From Maratus speciosus (lineage: Eukaryota > Arthropoda > Arachnida > Araneae > Salticidae), in NCBI GenBank assembly GCA_963932465.1, contig OZ010786.1, positions 271,344,411 through 271,408,410 on the forward strand: a stretch of DNA of 64,000 nt, given 5' to 3'. A program made the position numbers and the translations under genes. A model generated the notes under the pieces. That model was not told where the DNA came from, did no database searches, and worked only from the letters and a program-made list of their open reading frames with translations. Positions 21,060 through 33,286 of the stretch are shown here, in pieces; the stretch's first letter is position 1, and every line of letters begins with the position of its first letter.

Positions 21060-24000
21060 TGCAGATATCGTCGCTACCATGTCAAACTATCTATTTTGAA
21101 AAAATGCATTTTTCAAATTTTGTGCCATTTTATTGTATTGTGCGTCATACGTACTAAGCAAAATCGTCACGTCTCTAGCTTGCTTAGAAACTTAGATAAT
21201 AACAGTTTCAAAGTATCCAATATGCACTTTTTTCTAAAATTTGCAATGTCAAACTGTCCAATATGGCATATTCGATCCTTTGCCGCAAATATTTAGATAT
21301 TTTTTTTCTAAGCATCCGTACCATGTCAAAGTGTCCAATATGAAAATAGTCTTTTTATCAGAAAGACAAAAACTGTTTTATTTATGTATTGAAATTTAAC
21401 GCAATCGACATATGTTTTTGATGTTTACTATAGCATATGTTTCCTATTGTTAATGGAATGTGAGAAATTCTAGTTCATTTATAGGGTCTCTCAAAAGATT
21501 ACCGTTACATTACACTCAATAGGGAAAAAGAGCGGTGTCTTTTAATGGTGTTACGATATTTAAAACATAATGAAATTAATATGGATTTATCAAGTGTATT
21601 AAAACATGTTTAATGCAGAATATGGTCTGCAAGTCATTTATTATTATTTACAGGTTCATACAACAAAATTTTGTCGTATAATGGTTCATAGTAAAAAAAA
21701 AAAAAAAAAAATGGTTGAAGCATATGTTAGTAATGTTAAAATATTCCAAACCAAGTGAAATCGATATCCGTAATTGATTTACATTACAAGTTGCTTACTT
21801 TAGAATATGATATTTGTGATAGTTATCGTTAATTTACAGGGACACACAAAAAAGTTCTCCTACATTGCTGTCTATTCGCGATAGTTGTTTGGAGTGCGTT
21901 TCCAATTACAGCTTGAGTTTTTAACTATTTAAATATTACGTGCTGCATATAAATTGTATGGATCATATACAGGGCTATACAAAAGAATTTGTAAGCATTA
22001 CTTTGTATGGGCGTGAATTTCTTAAAGGAGATTTTTAATTGAGTTGTGCAATTTCAGTCTTTTATTTCTTTTTACTATACTAAAATATGTTAGTAGAAAT
22101 TCCTAATATGCAGGGCTACGCAAAGAACTGAAAATATTGCCGGTTATGATTGGTAATTTCTGGAAGTGTGTTTATAACAATTTTTTGCCTGAATTAAATT
22201 TTACCGTATATAAAAATCTGTAGATACTATACTGGGCCATACGAGAAGGTCGTGTATATTTCCGTTTATTGGCGGAAATTACTAAAGGTTGAATGTGTAA
22301 ATTGCGTAACGCGTTTTCTAATGAAACTAAATTATAGCATACTATCTAGATTATATAAAAATCTATAGATCATTTACAGGGCTTCACAAACTGTTACAAG
22401 CACTTTTTCTGTCTAATTTCGGTAATTGTTTTTTAGTGAATTCTTTTGTGCAACCATGTGTACGAGATACAGAATTTTTATACAACATGCAAAAAATAGT
22501 TAAATTTAAAAGCGCATACCAAAATTCAAAAACGCGCTTACAGCAATTATTGCTCAAAGACAGTACTTTAACCCATTTCTTTTGTGTGTCACTGTAAATG
22601 AACAACAAATGCTATGAATGTATTCCCTATTCTGTCGTAAACTTCTTGTAATGAAATTCAGTTATTTATATCAGTTGTAATACATTTGAAATAGCGTAAT
22701 GTCATTAAAATTCTCCCCAAACGATTTTTCCCTAATATACCATAATGTAATGGAAAACTTTTGAGTGCCCCTGTAAATGAACTATTAATGTTACACATTT
22801 TATATGCAGTACCGTACATGCCATTGTAAGCACCATTAACATTTTTCAATTGCATGAAAATCCAAGTATATTTACGTGAGTTAGAGCGTGGACAGACAAA
22901 CCGAATTAATAAACACTTTTTAACCTTGTTGGAAAGTGTCAAAAAGTACAATAGGTTAAAAATTCACATTCAGTAATTTCTACCAATAGACGAGCATAAC
23001 TGAATTATTTTGTGCAATCCTGTATTACCTACAGATTTTTATACATGCAACATAAAAAGCTAAAAATTGAATGCAAGCTAAAAGACTCTTAAAACTACTA
23101 AAATGATACTTCCAGAAATTATCATCCATAATTGCCCATGTTTCTAATTTTTTGATCCTGTATATGATTTTGGCCCTGTGTAGGATTTTACTTATGTTCC
23201 ACAAACATCTCATATACTAATAATAGTTCAGCTTTGAAATAACACAATTAAAAACTACGTTTAAGCAGTTCAGAATCATACTAATTAATGCTAATTATTT
23301 TAGATAGTCCTGTATACAATCTATAGAATTTATACATACCACGTAGTATGCAAATAGTTTTAAAATGCATACCGAAATGTAAAACGCATTTCCAGCAATT
23401 ATTGCTGATAGATTGCACTTTAACCGAAATCTTTTTGTGTCACTGTAAATGAACGATAGCTGTTGTACACGTCATATTCTAACATAGGCATGTTGCTGTG
23501 CATTTCAATAATGTATATAAATTTCATTATGTTTGAAATAGTGTAACATAATTAAACTAAACCACAAACCGGAAAGGGTTAATAGGAGATTAAATAAATC
23601 AAAGATTTCTATTCGAAAATAGTGGCAGAAAGCGGCCCACGAGTTTCTCAGAATTAATAGCGCGAAGATTACTATTTATAATTACGGGTATGAAGTGCTT
23701 GTGTTTGTCCACCCAATTATTTGAGATATTTTTGTTTTTTTTATGTTTTATAAAATTAACAGAATGTTTAAAAATAAGCTTTTATCTTTATTAATTTACT
23801 GTATATTCGTTATAAAAACTTTTAAATAAAAATCTTAAGAATTTTATATTGAATATGTAAATGCCAAAATTTTTACAAATTAAACTATTGAATACGACAC
23901 ATTTGCTACTCTGAAACGGCGAATCTGGGAAAATTGCAAAAAATTTACAAGTCAAACTATCCAGTATGATATATTCGCTACTATGGAAAGGCGAACCTGG

Positions 24001-24310
24001 GAAAAGCACAAAATTTTTACAAGTCAAACTATCCAATGTGGCATATTGGATAGTTTGAAGCCGAAAAAGTTCAACGAAGCTGAAAAAGTACAAATAAGCA
24101 TACTATATCAAACTATCCAATGTTATTTTTTGGCGAGTAAAATTATTCAAATGATTTATGTCAATAGCATGCTTAAATGGCATATAAAACAACACCCGAA
24201 AAATATAATGTTTACTGCTGCTTGGCGCTGATTTTGAATCCACAATTAAAACAGTTTTTTTGTTCTCCTGAAAAGTGGCTATTTTCACATTGGATAATTT
24301 GACATGGTAC
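21060..24310. repeat. Region bounded by clusters of an AACTATCCAAT motif
   Basis: Variants of GTCAAACTATCCAATATGG occur near 21078, 21247 and 21327, and again near 23957, 24024, 24040 (inverted), 24108 and 24285 (inverted). Flanking words are also shared between the clusters: ATATCG..TACCATGTCAAA near 21065 and, inverted, near 24300-24320. This suggests the ends of a foldback-type element whose interior is now tandem-repeat DNA. Confidence 0.5.
21480..23560. repeat. Diverged tandem-repeat array (copy cluster 2)
   Basis: Blocks start with ACAGGGCT(A/T)CACAAA-like sequence (near 21836, 21970, 22112, 22377) at roughly 130-150 bp spacing. Larger blocks contain CAGCAATTATTGCT, CACTGTAAATGAAC and GAAATAGTGTAA twice (near 22540-22700 and 23393-23550). 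No coding is visible. The same family occurs at 16.4-17.1 and 36.7-37.9 kb. Confidence 0.6.
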
Positions 24311-24429
24311 CAACGATATGTAACAGAAAAAAAGATGTATCTCTCATTTTTTTCATTATTTTTCCTGTGTAATAAACCTTTCAGAGAATCATATATAATT
24401 TTTTCGAAACAAAATAAAAAATCGGGCAT

Positions 24430-25230
24430 TTAAGGTTTAATACATATGTGATTTAAGAAAATTTAATAATAAAGGATTTGGTCAGGTACGAACAGACAGA
24501 AGAAATATATATAATGTGAAATAGAAGTGCGTATTTTTCAAAGTGCGGATCATGGATTTTTAGCATATAATACCGCAGACGACTTGAAAAGCAAACGCAA
24601 GCCTGAAAAAAAAAAAAAAATGTTTTAAGTGTTCTTCGAAAACTCGGTTTACTCTCATGGATAGATTGAAATTTCAATACACACATTCTAAAAGTAAATA
24701 CCATAATACCATTCTAAGAGTAATTTTATGTACTCAGTTAAATGATCAAAAGGAAACGCCAAAGGGAAATAATAGTAATATTAACAATGAATCTGATAAA
24801 ATTTCTCCCATTATCCAATAGAATTCCTCGGTTTCAAAATTAAGCGTTTTCTAGTTAACATCCCTTTGATTACGAGACCGATAAATTAAACGAAAACGAC
24901 TAAAATCGCTCGTCTTTTATCGAGTAATGAATCTGAATTCTCCAAATGTAGTAATTTTTAGATACTTAAGTTTAAAGCCAATTAAAAATAAAAGACTGCC
25001 AGTTTATTCGTTTAGATCGGAAAAAGCAAATACAAGATGATAATATAAAATAAAAATTACGAGCATGAATAACGATCAGCACTTTATAGAGATGGCAACA
25101 TTAATTAATATGTAGCGATATATTCTCACTTGAACAGTATAAAGCTAATTATTAGCTTAGGGTAACGATAACTGACGCTAACTTTCTCGCGTACAATTCT
25201 TCAGATTCCTGGTTCAAAACGTGCAGCATT
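24430..25230. other. Unassigned AT-rich stretch
   Basis: Short open frames only. An A run lies at 24606-24620. No terminal repeats or coding remnants recognised. Confidence 0.4.
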
Positions 25231-25236
25231 AATTCA

Positions 25237-27190
25237 ATTTATTTGGAGGTTGGATTGGCGTTGCCATTGTGTAAATCAGGGATCTCATGAGCAGTGGGCA
25301 AGAGCATTTGCGTCGAGTAAAAGGCAAAGCCAGTTACTCTACGCTAGAAACTCCCTTTACACTATTCTAATGAATTGAGACCGCTACACAAATTCCAGAG
25401 AAGACATCTTGTTGACATCCGACGATCGATACGCACTCCTTAGCGATTTTTACAAATTTGAAAAAGGTTGTGACCAGACCTGCAATAAATCCAATTGCCT
25501 AAGTATAGTACCTGGTAATTTTAATTTGGGAACAGTTGCTAAAATATTATTGGATGTACGAAGTTTAGTACCAAACGATAAGTATGAATTATCTGTCATA
25601 ATAATAAAAGAGAGATGTATGTCGATATCCGTGCTATGCCAAGGAAAATCTACTGCGAGTAGAAAAAAACTCGCAACCGGAAGGCACGTCACGTCTCCCG
25701 GAGACACTATTTTTTTTTTTTCAAAGTTAAAAGTAAGTAAATGTGAGTATTTAAAGAGGAAGTTGGACGTTCAAATTGAGAATTTTCTCTTTTTATTTAA
25801 AAGCTCTATAAATCATGGCTGACATCAAGCAAATATTTTATACGTGCATAGTCCTATTTTAAAATAAATATATCAAATTTTATTACTGTATTACCGTGTG
25901 CATGTCCGATGCGTGGCGTGACAGGCTGTTTATCAGTCGTACGCATATGTGATGTGCGGCATGGCAGGCTTTGTGCTGTTATAATTTTACAGGCATTGCG
26001 CGCAGGAGATGATTTACTTGGTACTGGGAGGAGATGATTTTGGTTGATGAATTATGTCCTTGTTACCGATTTAGAGATTTATTTAGCGCTGCCGGGATTT
26101 GAACGAGTGATCTCATGAATAGTAGTCGAGAACGTTAGCGTCGACCAAAAGGCCAAGCCAGTTTCTCTAAGTTAGTAACTCGCTTTGTACTGTTGAAGTG
26201 AGATGAGATTTCTATACACTCCATCCTCAGAGATGTTTTGTTGACGAGCGATCCTCATGCATAAGTGCTGTTGTCGTGTTACCGTGAGCAGGTGCGATGC
26301 GCGGCGTGAGCACACGCTTTGCCTGCTTGGGATGAATAATTTGGCGCTGTCATCTGTTGGTTATGAGAGGATATAATTGGGATTGTTTTGAAGGTTGCGT
26401 GTTTGTCCGGATTAACAATTTGGAGACTGAATTGGCGCTGCCAGAGTTTGGACCAGGGATCAGATGAGCTGTTGGCGAGAAAGCTAGGGCAAACACCCAG
26501 CCGCTTACTCTAAGTTAGTAATGTGCTTATACTGCTAAGTGAGATGAGATACCTACAAATGATACAGTCACGGTTGGCTAGTCGCGGAACATGACATAGA
26601 AAAACAGGATGTTTTGAAAAGCGATGGCCTGAGTCAAGCTGACGAATGCAAAAATTGTCGTTACTGCATACAGATTTTAATTGGAGAAAACGTGTTTTCG
26701 AACATAATTAAAAGCTCTGGCTTTCGGAAAGTAAATAAATGTGTCACTTGTGTAATATCATAATTTGCTTATACTCTTCAAGGATGTCACCAGACCTGCA
26801 ATAAACCTAAATGGCCAAGTATGGTATTTTCTAATTTAAATTTAGGAAAAGTTGTTACAGTATTATGGGATTTACTAAGTTTAGGACTAAAACATAAGGA
26901 TAAAGTATCTATCCTACTAATAAAAGAGAGATTTTTTTTTCTATATCAGTGCGATGACTAGGAAAATCTACCGCTCGCAAAGAAAATTCGCGGTTAGATG
27001 GCACTTCGCGCCTCCCTGAGACACTATTTTTTCTAAGATAAAAGTAAATAAATATCAGTATTTTAGGGGGAAGGTGAAAGTTCAAATTAAGAATTTTCTC
27101 TTTTTATTTAAAAGCTCTATAAATTATTACTGACGTCAAGCAAAAGTTCTATACGGACATAAGCTTATTTTGAAATAAAATATATAAACT
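25237..27190. repeat. Direct duplication with tRNA-like pieces
   Basis: The block 25469-25880 recurs at about 26783-27187 in the same orientation. Shared words include ACCAGACCTGCAATAAA, TAATAAAAGAGAGAT, GAGACACTATTTTTT and AATTTTCTCTTTTTATTTAA. Upstream of each is a tRNA-like segment (about 25237-25465 and 26427-26575), and a third lies between (about 26071-26280), with ATTTGAAC/GATCTCATGA blocks resembling a minus-strand tRNA T arm. The unit may be a tRNA-derived retroposon in several copies or a ~1.3-kb tandem duplication. The 137-codon frame at 25409-25822 is not kept open in the second copy, so it is unlikely to be a gene. Confidence 0.7.
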
Positions 27191-27349
27191 TTCTGTACGA
27201 GAAAATAGTTCTTTAAAGAAAAAAATATAGAAGAAATTCAAATTTAAAAATGCTCCATGTGATTTCTAAATGATTGAAAATAATGAGTACTTTAATATAG
27301 GCTCAACGTCTTAAACGTGTTAGATGTAAATCTCCAACTGTGCGAAAAA

Positions 27350-27424
27350 TGTCCGGACCAGGATTCGAACCAGGGATCTCCTGCCTGGAACCGCCAGTGC
27401 TCTAACCATCTGAGCTATCCTGGA
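27350..27424 (-). repeat. tRNA-like sequence, probably pseudogene or SINE head
   Basis: On the minus strand a 75-nt sequence has TAGCTCAGATGGTTAGAGC (D arm and A box) and GGTTCGAATCC (T loop and B box) at tRNA spacing. The acceptor strands TCCAGGA and TCCGGAC do not pair at several positions and the T stem has a mismatch. The anticodon loop lacks the usual T at position 33, so the anticodon (TTC or TCC) is uncertain. A functional tRNA is unlikely. Confidence 0.6.
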
Positions 27425-27860
27425 TGAATCTGGTGGAACTTTTTCATCCAGCTAACCTTAACCCATTAGTGCCTGATTTTTTTTCCAACTCAATATTGTG
27501 CTTAATTATAGTAAATGGTGTAAAATTCTCTTTGAAAAAATATTTATTTTACATATAAAAATCTAAACGTCCCAATTTTGGGACACTAGGCACGAAAGGG
27601 TCGGGGTTTTCTCCGTTACTGTCTAAGCATTATCTCTATGTTTTAAGCCATTTAATATGTTTCAAATAGGTTATATATCATTCGGGTTATTATTTGACTA
27701 CAAAATTTTCTTTATTATTACTGTAAGGTAGGGGGAGGGTTGGGGTCGGCTGAAGAACAAGATCCCCTTCCTCATCACCATTGGCCATTGGCATAGTAAA
27801 AATGTATATAGTAAAAATTAAAAATTTATAATAATCAATAATTACTAATAGAGTATATAT

Positions 27861-28241
27861 ACCGTATATACTCGCATATACGCCGACCCATTAACTTTTG
27901 AATGCAAAAACACGCGTATGTCGACCCCCTAACTTTTTACTTCAATTTCGCACAAAATCAAACTAAAGATTTCACTTACTAATGCGAAAAATTAGTAAGT
28001 AAACAAAAACAAATCATTGAATTTTTTTAAATAATAAATTATTATTATTTGTATATTTTATATATTATTTTATTATTTATATACATAAAAAACAGAATTT
28101 TGCAGTGTTCGAAGGTGTTTTTTTTGTTGTTGTTTTTTTTTTTTTTGGCTTATGTATTTGACTCGCGTATAAGTTTACCCCCCAAATTTACTTGCAGAAA
28201 ATTATCAAAAATTCTTCGTTTTACACACGAGTATATATGGT
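27861..28241. mobile_element. Small element with ACCGTATATACTCG inverted ends
   Basis: The left end ACCGTATATACTCGCATATA and the right end (reverse complement ACCATATATACTCGTGTGTA) are inverted. Inside, ACTCGCGTATAAG and CCCCAAATTT words recur. It lies in the loop of the composite around it. The family is not certain. Confidence 0.5.
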
Positions 28242-28587
28242 GTAACCGGAACTCTGTAAACCGATGTCGATATCCTGAATTTTTTCCAACTTTTTTTTTT
28301 AACTTTTCCTTGTTTATGCAAGTGTTCCCTTCCAAACCACGAGTAGAGATAAGCATTTTGGTTCCCCTTTTTTTGAATTCCATTGAAATTAGCTTGAGCT
28401 CCCGCAAGATCCGATCACGTGAAGATTAACCCCCACCCCGTGTACACGTCCCTGTTCTAAACAAATAAAATTATTTTCATGTATAATTTAAATTTAGATG
28501 TCTATTAAGCAGCTTAAATAGTCCTAATAGCAGTTCGATGACGATGTTGCATATTAAACTAGATGATTATTGATAAATTCTCCATTA

Positions 28588-28651
28588 TCTGAAAATTTGA
28601 TTATCCGCTGTCGGTTCGGACCCAATTACGTCGGATAATCGAGGTTCTGCT
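28588..28651 (-). mobile_element. Tigger/pogo-like terminus
   Basis: On the minus strand the sequence begins CAGCAGAACCTCGATTATCC and contains a second inverted GGATAATC about 45 bases on, with GGGTCCGAACCGAC between. This is the form of pogo/Tigger-type ends, next to TA. No transposase is nearby. Confidence 0.5.
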
Positions 28652-29345
28652 GTATGTATTTTAGTAACCTCAGGATGTAAAATACTAAACTAAGTACAAA
28701 ACATAACGGTATGATATAAATTTTTACTAAGCCAATAGCTAAGGGTAGGAAGGGGTGTGTGTCTTGTTCTTGAACAAAGCCCAGCCCCTGTTCCCCCTAT
28801 AGTAATAACAACGAATAGCCAAATAATAATCCGAATAATAATTTTATAACCAAATAATAATCCGAGTGGTATGTAACCATATTGTAGCAAAATAAGTGGC
28901 ATAAAATATACATTTAATGCATAGATAGTAACGGAGAAAACCCCTACCCATTCGTGCCTAGCGTCCCAAAATTGGGACGGTATATAAAGGCTCAAATTCG
29001 AGCAAAAAAATAGAAATCTGAAAAAATGCAAAAATACGTATTCTAAAATAATGTTTCATCTTATAAATAATACCACTTATAAAATTATTGATAAAAAAAT
29101 AAAAGAAATATCTTACCTTTTCTTACGCGCCATTTTATTTCGAGAAAATCCAGCTTTACGCTACAACAAACATTTATTTCACCTTTTTATTCTTAAAAAT
29201 GCACTGCCATTTATGGATAAATATTGAAAACAAATACTAAGGCTATATTTTACTAAGTTTTGAAAGGATATCATAATTCAATTTGTAATGGGAATTTTTT
29301 TAAGAAAGCGTCCCAAAATTAGGACGCCAGGCACAAATGGGTTAA

Positions 29346-29900
29346 TGATTATAGCATCTGGTCTGAAACCTGTTTAATCTAGTATCTAAAACGTGTGCCT
29401 TAGTACATCGATTATTACTAAAATTACAGTATACTCATATTTTACTCATGTTGGAAAAGTTTTTTTGTATTTTACCCAGAACATAGCATTTGATGTCACT
29501 AATCTGGTTAAATAATATTTCTATTGAAAACGGATAAACATTTATTTAAAAATTTAAAACCATTAACGTGCTTGTAAAATACCAAAATGACTAAAAGAAA
29601 TTTAGAAAACATGGGGACTCTGGTTACATGTGGGATTTTAAAAGTGCATAAAATTTGTTAAAAAGTTGATTCCATTGAATTCACGCTCAGACTTTTTTAT
29701 GAGTAATAAAAATGATTCAAGGGAAAATTAAAATCAAACACTGTTTTTTTTTTAATTTAATTGATATTTGAAAAATTTGTTTCATTTTCAAAGTCTGCCT
29801 TATCCTTATCGTAATCGTTTTATACGTTCTTTTAACACTCAGTTTACACCAAGTATTAAATTCTTAAAACATTCGAACTATTAGAAATATTTAAAAAAAA
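29346..29900. other. Unassigned AT-rich stretch
   Basis: No coding remnants or termini recognised. Confidence 0.4.
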
Positions 29901-30970
29901 GGAGATGGAATTTACAAAAGTTTCGCCCGGAGTGTGAATACACGACCTCCTTTGGCTCAAGGTTTTCACTACTAAATTTCCATATTTTGGTACGAAAGTT
30001 CTCCACAGGCTTCGGAAACGTTATTTTTATAATTCATAAACATTTCAAAGTGTCCGGACCATAAGAATGATTTGTTTTTAATATTAAATGACGTGGTGCG
30101 AAATAAAGTGTAACGTAAATACAACGCATTTACAGTTAAATATCAATATTTTTTTCACAATTGCTTTACACAAGCTTCAAAATTACTTTATTTACTATTG
30201 GATATTACAATGAGGTTGGAAAAAAAGAATTCTGTCTTGACTATTAAATAAACTCACGTGAAAAAAATTGTTCTTACAGGCGCTTTTATACCTAAATATC
30301 GATATTTCGTACGACTCTTTTTCCACATGTTACGGAAATATTATATCTGGAACTCAGAAAACTTACAGAGCTATGACAATATCAGATATATTTTTTAACT
30401 TTTAATGTGCCCGACGACCTACTTGCCACCATTTTTCGGGATACTTTGAAATTACACAACGGCTTGGGAAACCAAAATATGAAAAAAGAAATAAAGAAAG
30501 ATACCAAACTACATGTACGTTCATTTCTCTTTTCAATGGTGCAATTCATTTAGTAAAATACGAATATTAGATCTTTGAAAAACAGTTATTTCTGAACGTC
30601 TCTTTTGGCGAATTTTGTTCTTTCCCATAGGATTTCGATGGGAAAAAAAGGTGTGAAGAAAAACACTACTTTTTACAAATAAATTTCAATATTTTAGTAC
30701 AAAAACTATACACAGGTTATGGAAATATTATATTTATAGTTCATAAAATTTTCACAAAGTTTGAATAACAAGAAATTTATTTTTTAAAGATTAAATGCAT
30801 TCAAAGATAGTCAATGATACAAAAGAAAAATTAAAAAAAACTAAAAGAACGCTTCTACCAAACCCTTTTTACTTACATATACGTTCAAAGGTATATAATC
30901 ATCCAACACCTATTTTAGGCATATTTAAGGCTATTATCACGTCCCGGGTAACGCTAGGCGGGTCAGCTAA
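29900..30970 (+). mobile_element. Helitron-like element, 3' end defined
   Basis: The 3' end reads CCCGGGTAACGCTAGGCGGG, a hairpin-forming GC block, then TCAGCTAA, i.e. the CTRR (CTAA) that ends Helitrons, followed by T. The body contains repeated words (ACAGGCTTCGGAAACG near 30006, ACAGGTTATGGAAATATT near 30713, AACGCTTCTACCAAACCC near 30850). These also appear in the neighbouring element at 32.33-32.50 kb. The 5' limit is approximate and no Rep/helicase coding was seen, so it is non-autonomous. Confidence 0.6.
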
Positions 30971-32560
30971 TCTATACCAATAAAACATAACAGTTTGTGT
31001 GTGTGTGTGTCATATTGCTTAGAAAATCTACCGCACATAGAGATCTGAAAATTTGGATGAGGGTAGTTCAAGGTAGGGCCTAATACATTTAAAGCTTAGA
31101 TTTTTGATTGTCTGATAATTAGTAAAGATATTAATTAAAACTCGCAATTAAAAAGGGTCTAGCGAAAAACCGTCGCGGTTGTGCGTACCAGAAACTCGTT
31201 CCGAATAGTGAAAACAGAGAAAATACACAAGTAAGAACTTGGCTTTTTCTTTCCCATCTTTCTAAAATTGAATCGATCGAACCGTTCGTAATAAGGGAAA
31301 ATGAAAGACACCAACGGTATTTAAGATTTCCAACGAGGAAATCAACTTTAAAAAATAAGAAAATCAAGCCTTTCAGAAAATTAGTTAAGGCCCGTAGAAT
31401 TTGTGTTTCCTCAGCTCCCGACCCTTTTTTTTAACACCGCATCTACTAAACTAACGAAAACACATAAAAACCTAATAAAAATCGTACTTTTACGTTAAAA
31501 TGCCTTCAATCCGCTAAAAGAAAAAAAAATGAGAAGCGTTTCGGTGTTTTTCGCGATTTCTGCACTCTTTGCAAATTTGCATTATCGTTCATCATCATGA
31601 TACGAAAAAACTAAAAATACTAGAGCATATATAACGTCATTTTCCTTTCGAATACCACAATCCATTTTAAAATATGCAAATATTAAACCAATGGAGAATA
31701 TTCTTTTGCGAAACACACCTTTCCCTTTTTTATTTATTTACTTTTTATTTATTTATTTTTTTACGATGTTTAACTTTCTGGATCTGTTTCGTAAAAAAAA
31801 GAAAAAAAAATGAAGATATCAAACACCATTTAAATTTATTTTTTTTTTCTTGAAAGTCCAAATCCGTTTTAAAAAATAGGAATATCAACTCTTTCAAAAT
31901 TGTCCCTTCCCGTAAATCACTTTAGCAATTTCAGTTTTTTTTACCATGTTGAAAAACCGGCGTCGGCTTCGAAAATCAAAATACGAAAAGACAAAAATTA
32001 CCATACAACATCTAGCTGCAATATCCTTTGCTATTCCTCAATCTGTCTGTTAAAAATATTAATAATAACACTTTGAAAAAAAATCATTTTGGAAATTCAG
32101 TTTTGTGAATTTAGGTTTCTCTGTGATGTTTAAAAAACGGCATCGGTCTCAGAAATTAAAATACACACACACACACAAAAACAAAGAAAAAAAAAAGAAA
32201 AAGAAAAAAAAAACAAGCCTACGTTAACTTCTTTGAAAAAAAAAGCAATACGTAAAAAATAGCGAGGTTTAAAAATCGGCATTGGCTTGTTAAACTAAAA
32301 TACAAAAAAAGAAATTGTAATTTCCTTCCGGAAGATCATTATAGTTATAATTCATAAAAATGGAAAGAATTTGGAGAGTAAGAAATATATATTTTTTAAA
32401 GTTTAAATGGATTCGATGGTAGTCAATGGAAAACAAAATTAGAAGAGCGCTTCTTGCAAGCCCTTCTAACTTAGATTTTCGTTTAAAAATTTAAAATCAT
32501 TCAAAATTTAATTTAGCTATATTTAAGACTCTAAAATTTGTTGATGATCGTTAGGAGACA
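30971..32560 (+). mobile_element. Helitron-like element, 5' end defined
   Basis: It starts TCTATACCAATAAAACATAA followed by a TG-rich run, the same 5' form as the Helitron at 47719, and begins on the base after the previous element's CTAA. The 3' part (32335-32520) resembles the 3' region of its neighbour, but the terminal hairpin and CTRR were not found, so the 3' limit is a guess. No coding recognised. Confidence 0.5.
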
Positions 32561-32687
32561 GTTCTCGATTATCATGAAACAAATCTTTCACTGAACTGGA
32601 CAGTAATTTTACAAAACTGAAAAACGGTTTGATAATCTGCAGGGATGCTTTGTAAAGAATGACTGGATTTTGAATGAGTATAAAATA

Positions 32688-33286
32688 CGAGGGGAAATAA
32701 AAAAATAAGTTTCACTTCCAAGTTATGGCTATTTATTAAACGACATATACATAGGCAATACGGTTATGACAACATACAATGTAACTCTCATTCAGCGCTA
32801 TGTAACTACCCGGAGACAGCAAAATCCAAGGTGCTCGTGAACAATGTAGAACACACTAACGTACGAAATGTTCAGCCTGCTGATTCAGCATGCACAGATA
32901 TCAGGGACGAATATCGGGAAGGCAGGCTCTCAATGTCCAGTACCGTTGCAAATGTTGACCGTGTGGATGCGATCATTAGAGAGAATAGGCGCATAACACT
33001 CCAGGAAATTGCCAGCATACTGAACATTTCGTACAGCAGTACGTTCTCCATTGTTCACGAGCATCTTAGATTTCGCTGTCTCCGGTGGTTACATAACGCT
33101 GGAGATTTCTACCCATCCCGAATCTAGAAGTTGGTTAACCGTTCCGAGAAATGTTTACAGTCTCTTGGGGGTTATGTGGAAAAGTGAACTTACATTGTAT
33201 ATTGCCATAGCCGTGCTGTCTATGTGTATGTGGTTTAATAAATAGCCATAATTTTGAAGTGTAACTTATTTTTTTATTTGCCCTCG
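32688..33286. mobile_element. Internally deleted mariner with TIRs
   Basis: Ends CGAGGGGAAATAAAAAAATA (left) and CGAGGGCAAATAAAAAAATA (reverse complement of right) abut TA at 32686-32687 and 33287-33288. Similarity between the ends extends inward to about 100 bp (CACTTC, TTATGGCTATTTATTAAAC, ACATA). At 599 bp it is about half an autonomous mariner. Confidence 0.85.
32831..33224 (+). pseudogene. mariner transposase remnant, N- and C-termini fused
   Basis: The frame from 32831 gives SSTVANVDRVDAIIRENRR, then ITLQEIASILNISYSS and FSIVHEHLRFR, the helix-turn-helix DNA-binding region of a mariner transposase. It passes directly into RWLHNAGDFY, then, after an in-frame stop, KLVNRSEKCLQSLGGYVEK, the family's C-terminus. 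The whole D,D34D catalytic core is missing, so it cannot catalyse transposition. A truncated DNA-binding protein could in principle be made from the 98-codon frame 32831-33127. The element ends flank it closely. Confidence 0.85.

Larger units (their letters stand above)
27462..29341. mobile_element. TTAA-flanked composite with piggyBac-type termini
   Basis: Ends CCCATTAGTGCCTG (left) and CCCATTTGTGCCTG (reverse complement of right) abut TTAA at 27458-27461 and 29342-29345. Further copies of the terminus with its CCCAATTTTGGGAC palindrome lie inside at about 27570-27600 and 28946-28980. The flanking pieces 27462-27599 and 28946-29341 therefore each look like a mini-element with two ends. Between them, 27600-27810 and 28700-28945 are inverted repeats sharing GTAACGGAGAAAACCCC and an AATAATCC-rich part. 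No transposase is visible. Confidence 0.7.

Noticed and set aside
24103..24429. 108-codon minus-strand open frame
   Set aside because: It covers the repeated AACTATCCAAT words and has no family features.
25409..25822. 137-codon open frame as a gene
   Set aside because: The duplicated copy at 26.8-27.0 kb is not open in the same frame and no protein family feature is present.
27350..27424. Functional tRNA gene
   Set aside because: Acceptor and T-stem mismatches and an unusual anticodon loop make a pseudogene or SINE head more likely.
28049..28429. 126-codon plus-strand open frame
   Set aside because: It runs through poly-T (phenylalanine runs) and through the terminal repeats of the small element ending at 28241.
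28690..29031. 113-codon minus-strand open frame with hydrophobic stretches
   Set aside because: It lies across the inverted arm and terminus of the TTAA composite; the hydrophobicity reflects T-rich codons.
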